Of a stretch of DNA of 9,012 bases, positions 1-5,995 are shown one piece after another. Below the pieces are notes generated by a model. That model was not told the origin of the DNA and made no database searches. It worked only from the letters and a program-made list of their open reading frames with translations. Origin of the DNA: Serpens sp035306625 (GTDB lineage Bacteria > Pseudomonadota > Gammaproteobacteria > Pseudomonadales > Pseudomonadaceae); assembly GCA_035306625.1 (NCBI GenBank), contig DATGNS010000103.1:1-9012 (forward strand), given 5' to 3'. How positions within the stretch are numbered: position 1 is the stretch's first letter; each line of letters opens with the position of its first letter. The position numbers and the translations under genes are program-made.

Positions 1-171
1 TTCTGCTCCATGTGCGGGCCGAAGTTCTGCTCCATGAAGATCACCCAGGAGGTGCGCGACTATGCCGCCGAGCACGGCCTGACCGACGAGCAGAAAGCCA
101 TCGAGGCAGGCTTTGCGGAGCAGGCCGAGCGCTTCCGTGAGGAGGGTTCGGTGATCTACAGGCAGGTGTAA
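1..171 (+). CDS. thiC: Phosphomethylpyrimidine synthase ThiC, C-terminal end (partial)
   Basis: This is the last 56 codons of ThiC; the 5' part lies outside the window. ThiC is a radical-SAM enzyme that rearranges aminoimidazole ribotide into 4-amino-5-hydroxymethyl-2-methylpyrimidine phosphate, the pyrimidine half of thiamine. The fragment opens with CSMCGPKFC (cysteine codons at 4-6, 13-15 and 28-30), the CX2CX4C motif that holds the [4Fe-4S] cluster in this family. The tail after it (SMKITQEVRDYA, ending in GSVIYRQV) is typical of proteobacterial ThiC. The family's C-terminus lies about 50 residues past the cluster motif, so the stop at 169-171 looks native. The thiamine riboswitch that often controls thiC would lie upstream and cannot be seen here. 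Confidence 0.96.
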   Translation, partial: FCSMCGPKFCSMKITQEVRDYAAEHGLTDEQKAIEAGFAEQAERFREEGSVIYRQV

Positions 172-190
172 GCCGCTTCGCAGAACGGCT

Positions 191-224
191 CAGCCGCGAT
201 GTCGCCGGAAGCGCATCGCGGCTG
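191..224 (+). terminator. Strong hairpin after thiC, possible terminator
   Basis: An 11-bp perfect inverted repeat (CAGCCGCGATG at 191-201, CATCGCGGCTG at 214-224) lies 19 bases after the thiC stop. Its inner arms (203-205 and 211-213) can extend the stem past one bulged base. No T run follows directly; the nearest is TTTTTT at 246-251. A small AAAAC/GTTTT hairpin (about 237-249) lies in between. It is therefore not a textbook intrinsic terminator. It could be a 3'-end stabilising hairpin with Rho-dependent termination, or a weak terminator helped by the later T run. Confidence 0.5.
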
Positions 225-271
225 CAACCGACCCGGAAAACAGCGTTTTTTCTAAGCCGTTAATTTTCCTC

Positions 272-300
272 TGGATTTCCCCGGCGCACCTGACTAGAAT
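272..300 (+). promoter_or_regulatory. Predicted promoter of tRNA-Thr
   Basis: A -10 box TAGAAT (295-300, five of six consensus bases) lies 17 bases after a weak -35 box TGGATT (272-277, three of six). An AT-rich stretch upstream (about 245-270) could act as an UP element. After the -10 box comes GCGCGCCC, a GC-rich discriminator of the kind found at stable-RNA promoters under stringent control. Transcription would start near 307, giving a leader of only a few bases before the mature tRNA at 313. The boxes are read from sequence; the stringent-control reading is inference. Confidence 0.55.
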
Positions 301-312
301 GCGCGCCCATTC

Positions 313-387
<75 letters not shown>

Positions 388-490
388 CGCTTTCTCCCCG
401 CTTGTCATGCCCCCGCATTGCGCTTCGCCGACATCCGGTTGGCGCGTCGCCTGAAAAGCGCTCCCGTATCCAACTACAGCTCCCAACGGA

Positions 491-563
491 AATCCGTGTG
501 AGCGACTTAGCCGCGACACTCCGGATTGCCTTCTGATCGCGACTAAAGCCGCTGCTAGCCTAC
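491..563. repeat. REP-like inverted doublet (REPIN-like) between tRNA and lipoprotein gene
   Basis: Two related short hairpin sequences face each other. On the plus strand, GAGCGACTTAGCCGCGA runs from 500 to 516. On the minus strand, CAGCGGCTTTAGTCGCGA runs from about 554 down to 537, and GTAG lies a few bases upstream of it (complement of 560-563). Both resemble the Pseudomonas REP pattern of an AGCG(A/G)CTT core followed by GCCGCGA or GTCGCGA. Flanking arms AATCCG (491-496) and CGGATT (522-527) also pair. Inverted REP pairs of this kind (REPINs) are spread by RAYT transposases; none is encoded here. The minus-strand copy runs up to the stop codon of the lipoprotein gene and could protect or end its mRNA. 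The match is by eye and imperfect. Confidence 0.5.
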
Positions 564-1276
564 AGATACTTCGGCTTGAGCACGCCGCGCAGCGCGTCCT
601 TGGGAATCACCAGTTCCGGATGCCCGCTGGCATAGGGCGCGATGCTGTACACGTCGTACTTGAGCAGTACCTGGTCGCTCAGCAGGGCGATGTTGCGGGT
701 CGGCTGGAACTGCCAGAAGGCGACGAACTCCTTGTCCTCGGCGTGGCCCTTTTCCACCAGCCAGCGCTGATGAGCCTCGGCGGCCAGCTGCCAGAAGGCC
801 TCCTCCTGGCCGGGCAGCAGCAGGTCCGCCAGCTGCAGCTCCCGGTCGCCGCTGCGCTCGTAGATGATGAAGCCCCGCCCGGGCAGGCCATGGGCGCCAC
901 CGGCATACAGGTAGCTGGACAGCTCGATGACGATCAGCCCGCCATGCTGCTCGCGCACCTGGGCCTGCAGGTAGCTGGTGTGCTCCGGCTCGGCCTCGCG
1001 CAGGAACTGGCGCGCGTAGCCGCGCAGCGAATCGGGCAGCGGATCATCGGCATGCAGGCGGGTCATCTCCAGCAGGCGCCGCTCGATCAGCCGGTCGAGC
1101 ACCGGCTCGCCGGGAAAGTGCAGCGTATCCACGTTGACCAGGGGGCAGGCTTCGCCCTGGCACCCCGGCTGTCGCTGCTCCCAGGCCTGGCGCTGGTACT
1201 CGGCCGGTCCGCCGCCGGGCAGCAGCTGACAGGCCGTCAACAGGGTGAAGCTGGCGAGGAGCAGAGGCTTGAGCAT
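560..1276 (-). CDS. Lipoprotein with RsiV/DUF3298-type C-terminal domain
   Basis: A 238-residue exported lipoprotein. The N-terminus is a short hydrophobic signal with lipobox LTAC (residues 13-16). Gln at +2 of the lipidated Cys16 favours sorting to the outer membrane. Cys39 and Cys44 may form a disulfide. The middle holds YAGGAHG (124-130), followed by ...LQLADLL; the end holds VYSIAPYASGHPELVIP. These are hallmarks of the DUF3298 domain, also found in the extracellular part of the Bacillus anti-sigma factor RsiV, which binds lysozyme. No cytoplasmic sigma-binding segment is present, so it is not an anti-sigma factor; its function is unknown. The start is supported by AAGGGA (complement of 1284-1289) 7 bases before the ATG. 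It is transcribed alone, divergent from nudF. The family call is from motifs; any role in binding lysozyme or cell-wall ligands is inference. Confidence 0.85.
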   Translation of the reverse strand: MLKPLLLASFTLLTACQLLPGGGPAEYQRQAWEQRQPGCQGEACPLVNVDTLHFPGEPVLDRLIERRLLEMTRLHADDPLPDSLRGYARQFLREAEPEHTSYLQAQVREQHGGLIVIELSSYLYAGGAHGLPGRGFIIYERSGDRELQLADLLLPGQEEAFWQLAAEAHQRWLVEKGHAEDKEFVAFWQFQPTRNIALLSDQVLLKYDVYSIAPYASGHPELVIPKDALRGVLKPKYL

Positions 1277-1363
1277 GGGCAGGTCCCTTGTCCGGCGCGA
1301 ATGGTGTGTTCAGCTTGGCATGCCCACGCCCATCGGCAAAGTGGCTGCGCGCTCCTGCGGGGC

Positions 1364-1392
1364 ACGCTAGGATGTTCCTCAGCGTTTTTCTT
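1364..1392 (+). terminator. Terminator-like hairpin in the nudF leader
   Basis: ACGCT (1364-1368) pairs with AGCGT (1381-1385), and AGGA (1369-1372) pairs with TCCT (1376-1379), leaving one bulged C and a TGT loop. TTTTT (1385-1389) and a further CTT follow. This has the form of an intrinsic terminator on the plus strand and ends 16 bases before the nudF ATG. Since the gene upstream lies on the other strand, it could stop read-through from the tRNA or antisense transcription, or act as an attenuator if the nudF promoter lies farther upstream. The sequence TAGGAT (1368-1373), a possible nudF -10 box, lies inside the stem but has no good -35 partner. I see no convincing promoter elsewhere in the 132-base divergent gap. 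Confidence 0.4.
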
Positions 1393-1408
1393 GCCTGGAT
1401 GTACCCCC

Positions 1409-2026
1409 ATGTCCGATTTCTTCAAGGCCGATGCCGACGCGGTCGAAGTCGTGCGCCGTGAGCACTGCTTTCGCGGCTTCTACCGCCTGGACCGCCTGCA
1501 CCTGCGCCACCGCCAGTTTTCCGGGGCCATGGGCCCGCTGATCAGCCGCGAGCTGTTCGTGCGCCACGACGCCGTCTGCGTGCTGCCCTACGACCCGGTG
1601 CGCGACGAGGTGGTGCTGGTCGAGCAGTTTCGCGTCGGCGCCCTGGGCAAGAAGAGCAGCCCCTGGCTGCTGGAACTGGTGGCCGGCCTGATCGACCAGG
1701 ACGAGCAGCCGGAAGAGGTGGCCCACCGCGAGGCGCAGGAGGAGGCCGGCCTGGCGCTGGGCCCGCTGTGGCCGATCACCCGCTACTTCCCCTCCCCCGG
1801 CGGCTCGGACGAGCAGGTGTACCTGTACCTGGGCCGCTGCGACAGCAGCCAGGCCGGCGGAGTGCACGGTCTGGCGGAGGAAGGCGAGGACATCCGCGTG
1901 CATGTGCTGCCCTACGCCGCCGCGATCCAGGCGGTCAGGGACGGGGTAATCGACAACGCCGCCAGCCTCATTGCCCTGCAGTGGCTGGCGCTCAACCGTG
2001 ACGACGTGCGGAGGGCCTGGAGTTGA
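1409..2026 (+). CDS. nudF: ADP-ribose pyrophosphatase (Nudix hydrolase NudF)
   Basis: A 205-residue Nudix enzyme that splits ADP-ribose to AMP and ribose 5-phosphate and so limits free ADP-ribose in the cytoplasm. The Nudix box is complete: Gly93, five residues, Glu99, seven residues, Arg107-Glu108, then Glu111-Glu112 and Gly114, with Ala at the first hydrophobic position. The glutamates bind the catalytic Mg2+. The N-terminal strand region (FRGFYRLDRLHLRH) and the segment FPSPGGSDEQVYLYL (127-141) are typical of the ADP-ribose subfamily dimer. The frame stays open far upstream, over the antisense of the lipoprotein gene, but the ATG at 1409 gives the usual family length and N-terminus (MSDFFKADADAVEVV). 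The ribosome site is weak (GGA at 1397-1399). It is the first gene of the nudF-yqiB pair, an order shared with E. coli. Confidence 0.95.
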   Translation: MSDFFKADADAVEVVRREHCFRGFYRLDRLHLRHRQFSGAMGPLISRELFVRHDAVCVLPYDPVRDEVVLVEQFRVGALGKKSSPWLLELVAGLIDQDEQPEEVAHREAQEEAGLALGPLWPITRYFPSPGGSDEQVYLYLGRCDSSQAGGVHGLAEEGEDIRVHVLPYAAAIQAVRDGVIDNAASLIALQWLALNRDDVRRAWS

Positions 2027-2475
2027 AGGCCATCGCGCGGGAACGCTACCGGGTCGACCTGTGCGAACTGCAGGCCTGCTGCGAAGCCAACTACCAGCGC
2101 CTGCAGCGCCTGCTGCCGGACATGCGCGGCGCCAGCCCGCGGCCGCGCCGCGTGGCACTGAGTCATGGCGAGCAGCTGGTGGCCGTGCTGGTGATCGAGG
2201 TGCTGGAAAACTGCCCCTACACCACCAGCCTGCGGGTGCGCCAGGAACAGCATCCGGCCTGGCTGCCGGCCCCGCAGCTGGAGGTGCGCGCCTACCATGA
2301 CGCACGCATGGCCGAAGTGGTCGGTGCGGCCCGTTCGCGCAGCTTCCTGGGTCGCTACCCCTACCCCAACGCGGCCATGCATCAGCCCGATGAAAAGACC
2401 CAGCTCAACCTGTTCCTCGGCGAGTGGCTGGGACACTGTCAGGCCCTGGGCCACGAGCTGGAACCGGTGCTGTAG
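2023..2475 (+). CDS. yqiB: DUF1249 family protein YqiB
   Basis: A 150-residue soluble protein of unknown function, the counterpart of E. coli YqiB, which also lies between nudF and cpdA. Conserved-looking blocks are CEANYQRLQRLLP (20-32), ENCPYTTSLRVRQ (62-74), YHDARMAEVV (91-100) and YPYPNAAMHQPDEKTQLN (112-129), then FLGEWL (131-136). There is no signal peptide, membrane segment or recognisable catalytic motif, so I assign no activity. The start is TTG at 2023, overlapping the nudF stop in TTGA (2023-2026). A strong Shine-Dalgarno GGAGGG at 2010-2015, 7 bases upstream, supports it. The overlap suggests translational coupling to nudF. Confidence 0.92.
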   Translation: MKAIARERYRVDLCELQACCEANYQRLQRLLPDMRGASPRPRRVALSHGEQLVAVLVIEVLENCPYTTSLRVRQEQHPAWLPAPQLEVRAYHDARMAEVVGAARSRSFLGRYPYPNAAMHQPDEKTQLNLFLGEWLGHCQALGHELEPVL

Positions 2476-2489
2476 ACGATTGGCGTTTC

Positions 2490-2510
2490 AGCCTGTGAAC
2501 CACGTCCGCT
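2490..2510 (+). promoter_or_regulatory. Possible Vfr/CRP binding site upstream of cpdA
   Basis: A perfect CRP-type half-site TGTGA (2494-2498) is followed, six bases on, by TCCGC, which keeps only the first two bases of the ideal TCACA. Set against the published P. aeruginosa Vfr consensus from memory, about 11 of 18 constrained positions agree, mostly in the left half. The centre lies near 2501.5, about 52 bases before the predicted cpdA start point, one helical turn upstream of a class II position. In P. aeruginosa, cAMP-Vfr is known to raise cpdA expression as negative feedback. That this exact site does so is inference. Confidence 0.35.
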
Positions 2511-2518
2511 TTTCGGGT

Positions 2519-2547
2519 TTGCCGCTGCCTGGCGACCTCTCGATAAT
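2519..2547 (+). promoter_or_regulatory. Predicted sigma-70-type promoter of cpdA
   Basis: TTGCCG (2519-2524, four of six consensus bases) and GATAAT (2542-2547, five of six) are separated by the ideal 17 bases. Transcription would start near 2554, about 23 bases before the TTG start codon of cpdA. This is the best promoter-like pair in the window. It lies in the 101-base gap after yqiB, so cpdA can be expressed independently of nudF-yqiB. Confidence 0.6.
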
Positions 2548-2576
2548 CCCGATTCCACCGCACGAGATCGCCACCC

Positions 2577-3380
2577 TTGCCGAACCTGACTGACTCTGCA
2601 GTAACGCTGGTTCAGCTGACCGACAGCCACCTGTTCGACAACCCGGGCGGTCGCCTGCTGGGCATGAACACCGCCGACAGCCTGTCGCGGGTCATCGATC
2701 GGGTCCTCGCCGAACAACCCAGCATCGATCTGCTGCTGGCCACCGGCGACCTGTCCCAGGACGGTTCCGCCGCCTCCTACCGGACCTTCCTGCGCATGGC
2801 CGCGCGCATTCCCGCGCCGTTGCGCGCATTCCCCGGCAACCACGACCTGCACGACCCGCTGCGCGGCATCGCCGGCGACAGTCCGCTACTCGAGCCTGTG
2901 GTGGACTGCGGCGCCTGGCGCATCGTGCTGCTGGATACCGCCGTGCCGGACGCCGTGCGCGGCCATCTCGACCCGACGCAGCTGGAGCTGCTGAGCCGGG
3001 CGCTTGACGAGGCACCCGAGCGCCCGGCCCTGGTCTGCCTGCATCATCACCCGGTACCGATCGGCTCGGCCTGGATGGACCGCATCGGCCTGGACAATGC
3101 CGAGGCCCTGTTCGCCGTGCTCGACAGCCGGCCCCAGGTGCGCGCCCTGCTGTGGGGCCATGTGCACCAGGCGTTCGACAGCACCCGCAACGGCGTGCGC
3201 CTGCTGGGCAGCCCGTCCACCTGCGTGCAGTTCGAGCCGGGCTGCGACGACTTCCGGGTCGACCTGCAGGCACCCGGCTACCGCTGGCTGCGCCTGCATG
3301 CCGATGGCAGCCTGGAGACCGGCGTTTCCCGGGTCGACGGCATCGCCCTGGACATCGATCACAGCCAGCAGGGCTACTGA
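2577..3380 (+). CDS. cpdA: 3',5'-cyclic AMP phosphodiesterase CpdA
   Basis: A 267-residue class III cyclic nucleotide phosphodiesterase of the calcineurin-like metallophosphoesterase fold. It hydrolyses cAMP to 5'-AMP in the cytoplasm and lowers cAMP-Vfr (CRP) signalling. All metal-binding motifs are present: DSH (Asp16, His18), GD (57-58), GNHD (87-90, Asn88-His89), the HHHP block (156-159) and GHVH (194-197). The start is TTG at 2577. An in-frame stop at 2544-2546 and no ATG or GTG between force a rare start, and the first internal ATG (codon 30) would remove the catalytic DSH motif. Shine-Dalgarno signal is weak (GAGA near 2564). Length fits the family (E. coli 275). A promoter and a possible Vfr half-site lie upstream. 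Confidence 0.95.
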   Translation: MPNLTDSAVTLVQLTDSHLFDNPGGRLLGMNTADSLSRVIDRVLAEQPSIDLLLATGDLSQDGSAASYRTFLRMAARIPAPLRAFPGNHDLHDPLRGIAGDSPLLEPVVDCGAWRIVLLDTAVPDAVRGHLDPTQLELLSRALDEAPERPALVCLHHHPVPIGSAWMDRIGLDNAEALFAVLDSRPQVRALLWGHVHQAFDSTRNGVRLLGSPSTCVQFEPGCDDFRVDLQAPGYRWLRLHADGSLETGVSRVDGIALDIDHSQQGY

Positions 3381-3387
3381 CCCGCAC

Positions 3388-3429
3388 CACGCGCACGCCC
3401 CGGTTGCTTGCAAGCGCGTGCCCGTGCGC
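3388..3429 (+). repeat. Overlapping inverted repeats between cpdA and yqiA
   Basis: Three alternative stems overlap in the 92-base gap: CACGCGC (3388-3394) with GCGCGTG (3414-3420), GCGCACG (3391-3397) with CGTGCGC (3423-3429), and the 10-base palindrome GCTTGCAAGC (3406-3415). TTTAG follows, without a real T run. This could be a weak terminator or mRNA 3'-end structure for cpdA, or simply structure in GC-rich DNA. I find no clear promoter for yqiA in the gap. Confidence 0.35.
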
Positions 3430-3472
3430 TTTAGCCTTGCCCACCCAGCAGACATCCGTTTTGAACGCGCGC

Positions 3473-4090
3473 ATGGCCACCCAGACCCCCACTCTCCTTT
3501 ACCTGCACGGCTTCAACAGCTCGCCGGCCTCCCACAAGGCCAGCCAGCTGAGGCGTGCCTGCGAGCGGCTGGGCATCGCCGGGGCGCTGCGGGTGCCGGA
3601 GCTGCACCATCATCCGCGCCAGGCCATGGCCCAGTGCGAACAGGCCATCGCCGAGCTGGGCGCGCCGCTGCTGATCGGCAGCTCCCTGGGGGGCTACTAC
3701 GCCACCTGGCTGGCCGAGCGCCACGGCCTCAAGGCCCTGCTGATCAACCCGGCGGTGCGCCCCCACGCCCTGTTCGACGGCCACCTGGGGTCGCAGCAGA
3801 ACCTCTACACCGGCGAAACCTGGCAGCTGACCCTGGATCACATCCAGGCGCTGGGCGAGCTGGAGGTGCCGCCGCCGGCCGACCCGCAACGCTTCCAGGT
3901 CTGGCTGCAGACCGGCGACGAGACCCTCGACTACCGCCAGGCCGAGGCCTGGTACCGCGGCTGCGCCCTGCGCATCCAGCCCGGAGGCGACCACAGCTAC
4001 CAGGGGTTTGCCCGGCAGCTGCCGGCCCTGTTCGCCTTCGCCGGCTTCGCCCCGAGCCTGTGGCACGACCACGATTTTTCCGATCTTTGA
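3473..4090 (+). CDS. yqiA: YqiA-type esterase (alpha/beta hydrolase)
   Basis: A 205-residue cytoplasmic alpha/beta hydrolase of the YqiA (UPF0227) family. The E. coli protein hydrolyses short acyl esters in vitro; its natural substrate is unknown. The oxyanion segment LHGFNSS (11-17) follows the first strand, the nucleophile elbow is GSSLGG with Ser71, the likely acid is Asp153 in GDETLDYR (Asp149 is the alternative), and the likely base is His174 in GGDHSY. No signal peptide or membrane segment is seen. ATG at 3473 gives the standard N-terminus, but an in-frame TTG at 3461 would add four residues; neither has a clear Shine-Dalgarno. The gene ends 15 bases before parE, as in the conserved yqiA-parE pair of other gammaproteobacteria, so the two are probably cotranscribed. 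Confidence 0.92.
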   Translation: MATQTPTLLYLHGFNSSPASHKASQLRRACERLGIAGALRVPELHHHPRQAMAQCEQAIAELGAPLLIGSSLGGYYATWLAERHGLKALLINPAVRPHALFDGHLGSQQNLYTGETWQLTLDHIQALGELEVPPPADPQRFQVWLQTGDETLDYRQAEAWYRGCALRIQPGGDHSYQGFARQLPALFAFAGFAPSLWHDHDFSDL

Positions 4091-4105
4091 CCGACAAGAG
4101 AGCCC

Positions 4106-5995
4106 ATGGCCACTTACAACGCCGACGCCATTGAAGTCCTTTCCGGCCTCGATCCGGTGCGCAAGCGCCCGGGCATGTACACCGACACCACCCGCCCCAA
4201 CCACCTGGCCCAGGAAGTCATCGACAACAGTGTCGACGAGGCGCTGGCCGGCCACGCGAGCTACGTGCAGATCATCCTGCACACCGACAACTCGCTGGAG
4301 GTGATCGACGACGGCCGCGGCATGCCGGTGGACATCCACCCGGAAGAGGGCGTGCCCGGCGTCGAGCTGATCCTCACCAAGCTGCATGCCGGCGGCAAGT
4401 TCTCCAACAAGAACTACCAGTTCTCCGGCGGCCTGCACGGGGTCGGCATCTCGGTGGTCAACGCCCTGTCCAGCCGCGTGGAGGTGCGCGTCAAGCGCGA
4501 CGGCAACGAGTACCGCATGACCTTCGCCGACGGCTACAAGGCCAGCGACCTGGAAATCATCGGCACGGTCGGTCGCCGCAACACCGGCACCACCGTGCAC
4601 TTCTGGCCGGACCCGAAGTACTTCGACTCCGCGCGGTTCTCCGTCAGCCGCCTCAAGCACGTGCTCAAGGCCAAGGCGGTGCTGTGCCCCGGCCTGGCGG
4701 TGAGTTTCGAGGACAAGAACACCGGCGAACGCGTCGAGTGGTGCTACGAGGACGGCCTGCGCTCCTACCTGATCGACGCCGTCAGCGCCTACCCGCGCCT
4801 GCCCGAGGAGCCCTTCTGCGGCAACCTGGCCGGCGAGCGCGAGGCGGTGGAATGGGCCCTGCTGTGGCTGCCCGAGGGCGGCGACGCGGTGCAGGAGAGC
4901 TACGTCAACCTGATTCCCACCGCCCAGGGCGGCACCCACGTGAACGGCCTGCGCCAGGGCCTGCTGGACGCCATGCGCGAGTTCTGCGAGTTCCGCAACC
5001 TGCTGCCGCGCGGCCTCAAGCTGGCTCCGGAGGACATCTGGGAGCGCATCGCCTTCGTGCTCTCCATGAAGATGCAGGAGCCGCAGTTCTCCGGGCAGAC
5101 CAAGGAGCGCCTGTCCTCCCGCGAGGCGGCGGCCTTCGTCTCCGGCGTGGTCAAGGACGCCTTCAGCCTGTGGCTCAATGCCAACCCCGAGCAGGGCCTG
5201 CAGCTGGCCGAGCTGGCCATCAGCAACGCCGGGCGGCGCATGAAGGCCAGCAAGAAGGTCGAGCGCAAGAAGATCACCCAGGGCCCGGCGCTGCCCGGCA
5301 AGCTGGCCGACTGTGCCGGCCAGGACCCGATGCGCGCCGAGCTGTTCCTGGTGGAGGGCGACTCCGCCGGCGGCAGCGCCAAGCAGGCCCGCGACAAGGA
5401 GTTCCAGGCGATCCTGCCGCTGCGCGGCAAGATCCTCAACACCTGGGAAGTGGACGACGGCGAGGTACTGGGCAGCCAGGAGGTCCACGACATCGCCGTG
5501 GCCATCGGCCTGGACCCGGGTTCGGACGACCTGTCCCAGCTGCGCTACGGCAAGATCTGCATCCTCGCCGACGCCGACTCCGACGGCCTGCACATCGCCA
5601 CCCTGCTGTGCGCGCTGTTCGTGCGCCACTTCCGTGCCCTGGTGGAAGCCGGCCATGTGTACGTGGCCATGCCGCCGCTGTACCGCATCGACCTGGGCAA
5701 GGATGTCTTCTACGCCCTGGACGAGGCCGAGCGCGACGGCATCCTCGAGCGCCTCGCCGCCGAGAAGCGCCGCGGCAAGCCGCAGGTCACCCGCTTCAAG
5801 GGCCTGGGCGAGATGAACCCGCCGCAACTGCGCGAGACCACCATGGACCCCAACACCCGGCGCCTGGTGCAGCTGACCCTGGACGACTTCGACAGCACCC
5901 GGCAGGTGATGGACATGCTGCTGGCCAAGAAGCGCGCCAGTGACCGCAAGAGCTGGCTGGAAGCCAAGGGCAACCTGGCCGAGGTCGTGGCTTGA
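4106..5995 (+). CDS. parE: DNA topoisomerase IV subunit B (ParE)
   Basis: The 629-residue ATPase subunit of topoisomerase IV, which with ParC forms a ParC2ParE2 enzyme that unlinks daughter chromosomes and relaxes supercoils. The GHKL ATPase site shows Glu37 and Asn41 (EVIDN), Asp68 in VIDDGRGMP and the lid glycines in SGGLHGVG (107-114). The transducer has Gln331-Thr-Lys333. The TOPRIM domain has Glu417 in EGDSAGG and Asp489/Asp491/Asp493 in DADSDG. PLRGKILNTWE (438-448) and the absence of the long GyrB insert mark it as ParE, not GyrB. Asp419 and Glu459, positions reported to change in fluoroquinolone-resistant P. aeruginosa, are unchanged. AAGAGAG, ending four bases before the ATG, may serve as ribosome site. 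The stop overlaps the next gene by four bases. Confidence 0.98.
   Translation: MATYNADAIEVLSGLDPVRKRPGMYTDTTRPNHLAQEVIDNSVDEALAGHASYVQIILHTDNSLEVIDDGRGMPVDIHPEEGVPGVELILTKLHAGGKFSNKNYQFSGGLHGVGISVVNALSSRVEVRVKRDGNEYRMTFADGYKASDLEIIGTVGRRNTGTTVHFWPDPKYFDSARFSVSRLKHVLKAKAVLCPGLAVSFEDKNTGERVEWCYEDGLRSYLIDAVSAYPRLPEEPFCGNLAGEREAVEWALLWLPEGGDAVQESYVNLIPTAQGGTHVNGLRQGLLDAMREFCEFRNLLPRGLKLAPEDIWERIAFVLSMKMQEPQFSGQTKERLSSREAAAFVSGVVKDAFSLWLNANPEQGLQLAELAISNAGRRMKASKKVERKKITQGPALPGKLADCAGQDPMRAELFLVEGDSAGGSAKQARDKEFQAILPLRGKILNTWEVDDGEVLGSQEVHDIAVAIGLDPGSDDLSQLRYGKICILADADSDGLHIATLLCALFVRHFRALVEAGHVYVAMPPLYRIDLGKDVFYALDEAERDGILERLAAEKRRGKPQVTRFKGLGEMNPPQLRETTMDPNTRRLVQLTLDDFDSTRQVMDMLLAKKRASDRKSWLEAKGNLAEVVA

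Noticed and set aside
620..1408. A long in-frame extension upstream of nudF on the plus strand
   Set aside because: It is antisense to the lipoprotein gene, would add 263 residues unlike any Nudix protein, and the ATG at 1409 gives the normal family length.
1379..2454. Long minus-strand frames opposite nudF and yqiB
   Set aside because: Antisense to conserved genes, compositionally biased, and without motifs or ribosome sites.
3431..5827. A 798-codon open frame on the minus strand, opposite yqiA and parE
   Set aside because: It lies antisense to two clear conserved genes. Its translation is low-complexity (rich in Ala, Gly, Val, Gln, Leu, His) as expected when the complement of GC-rich codons stays open, with no recognisable domain.
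4684..5943. A 419-codon frame inside parE in another plus frame
   Set aside because: The translation is dominated by Arg, Ala, Gly and Pro, the usual shadow of GC-rich third positions; parE is clearly the real gene.
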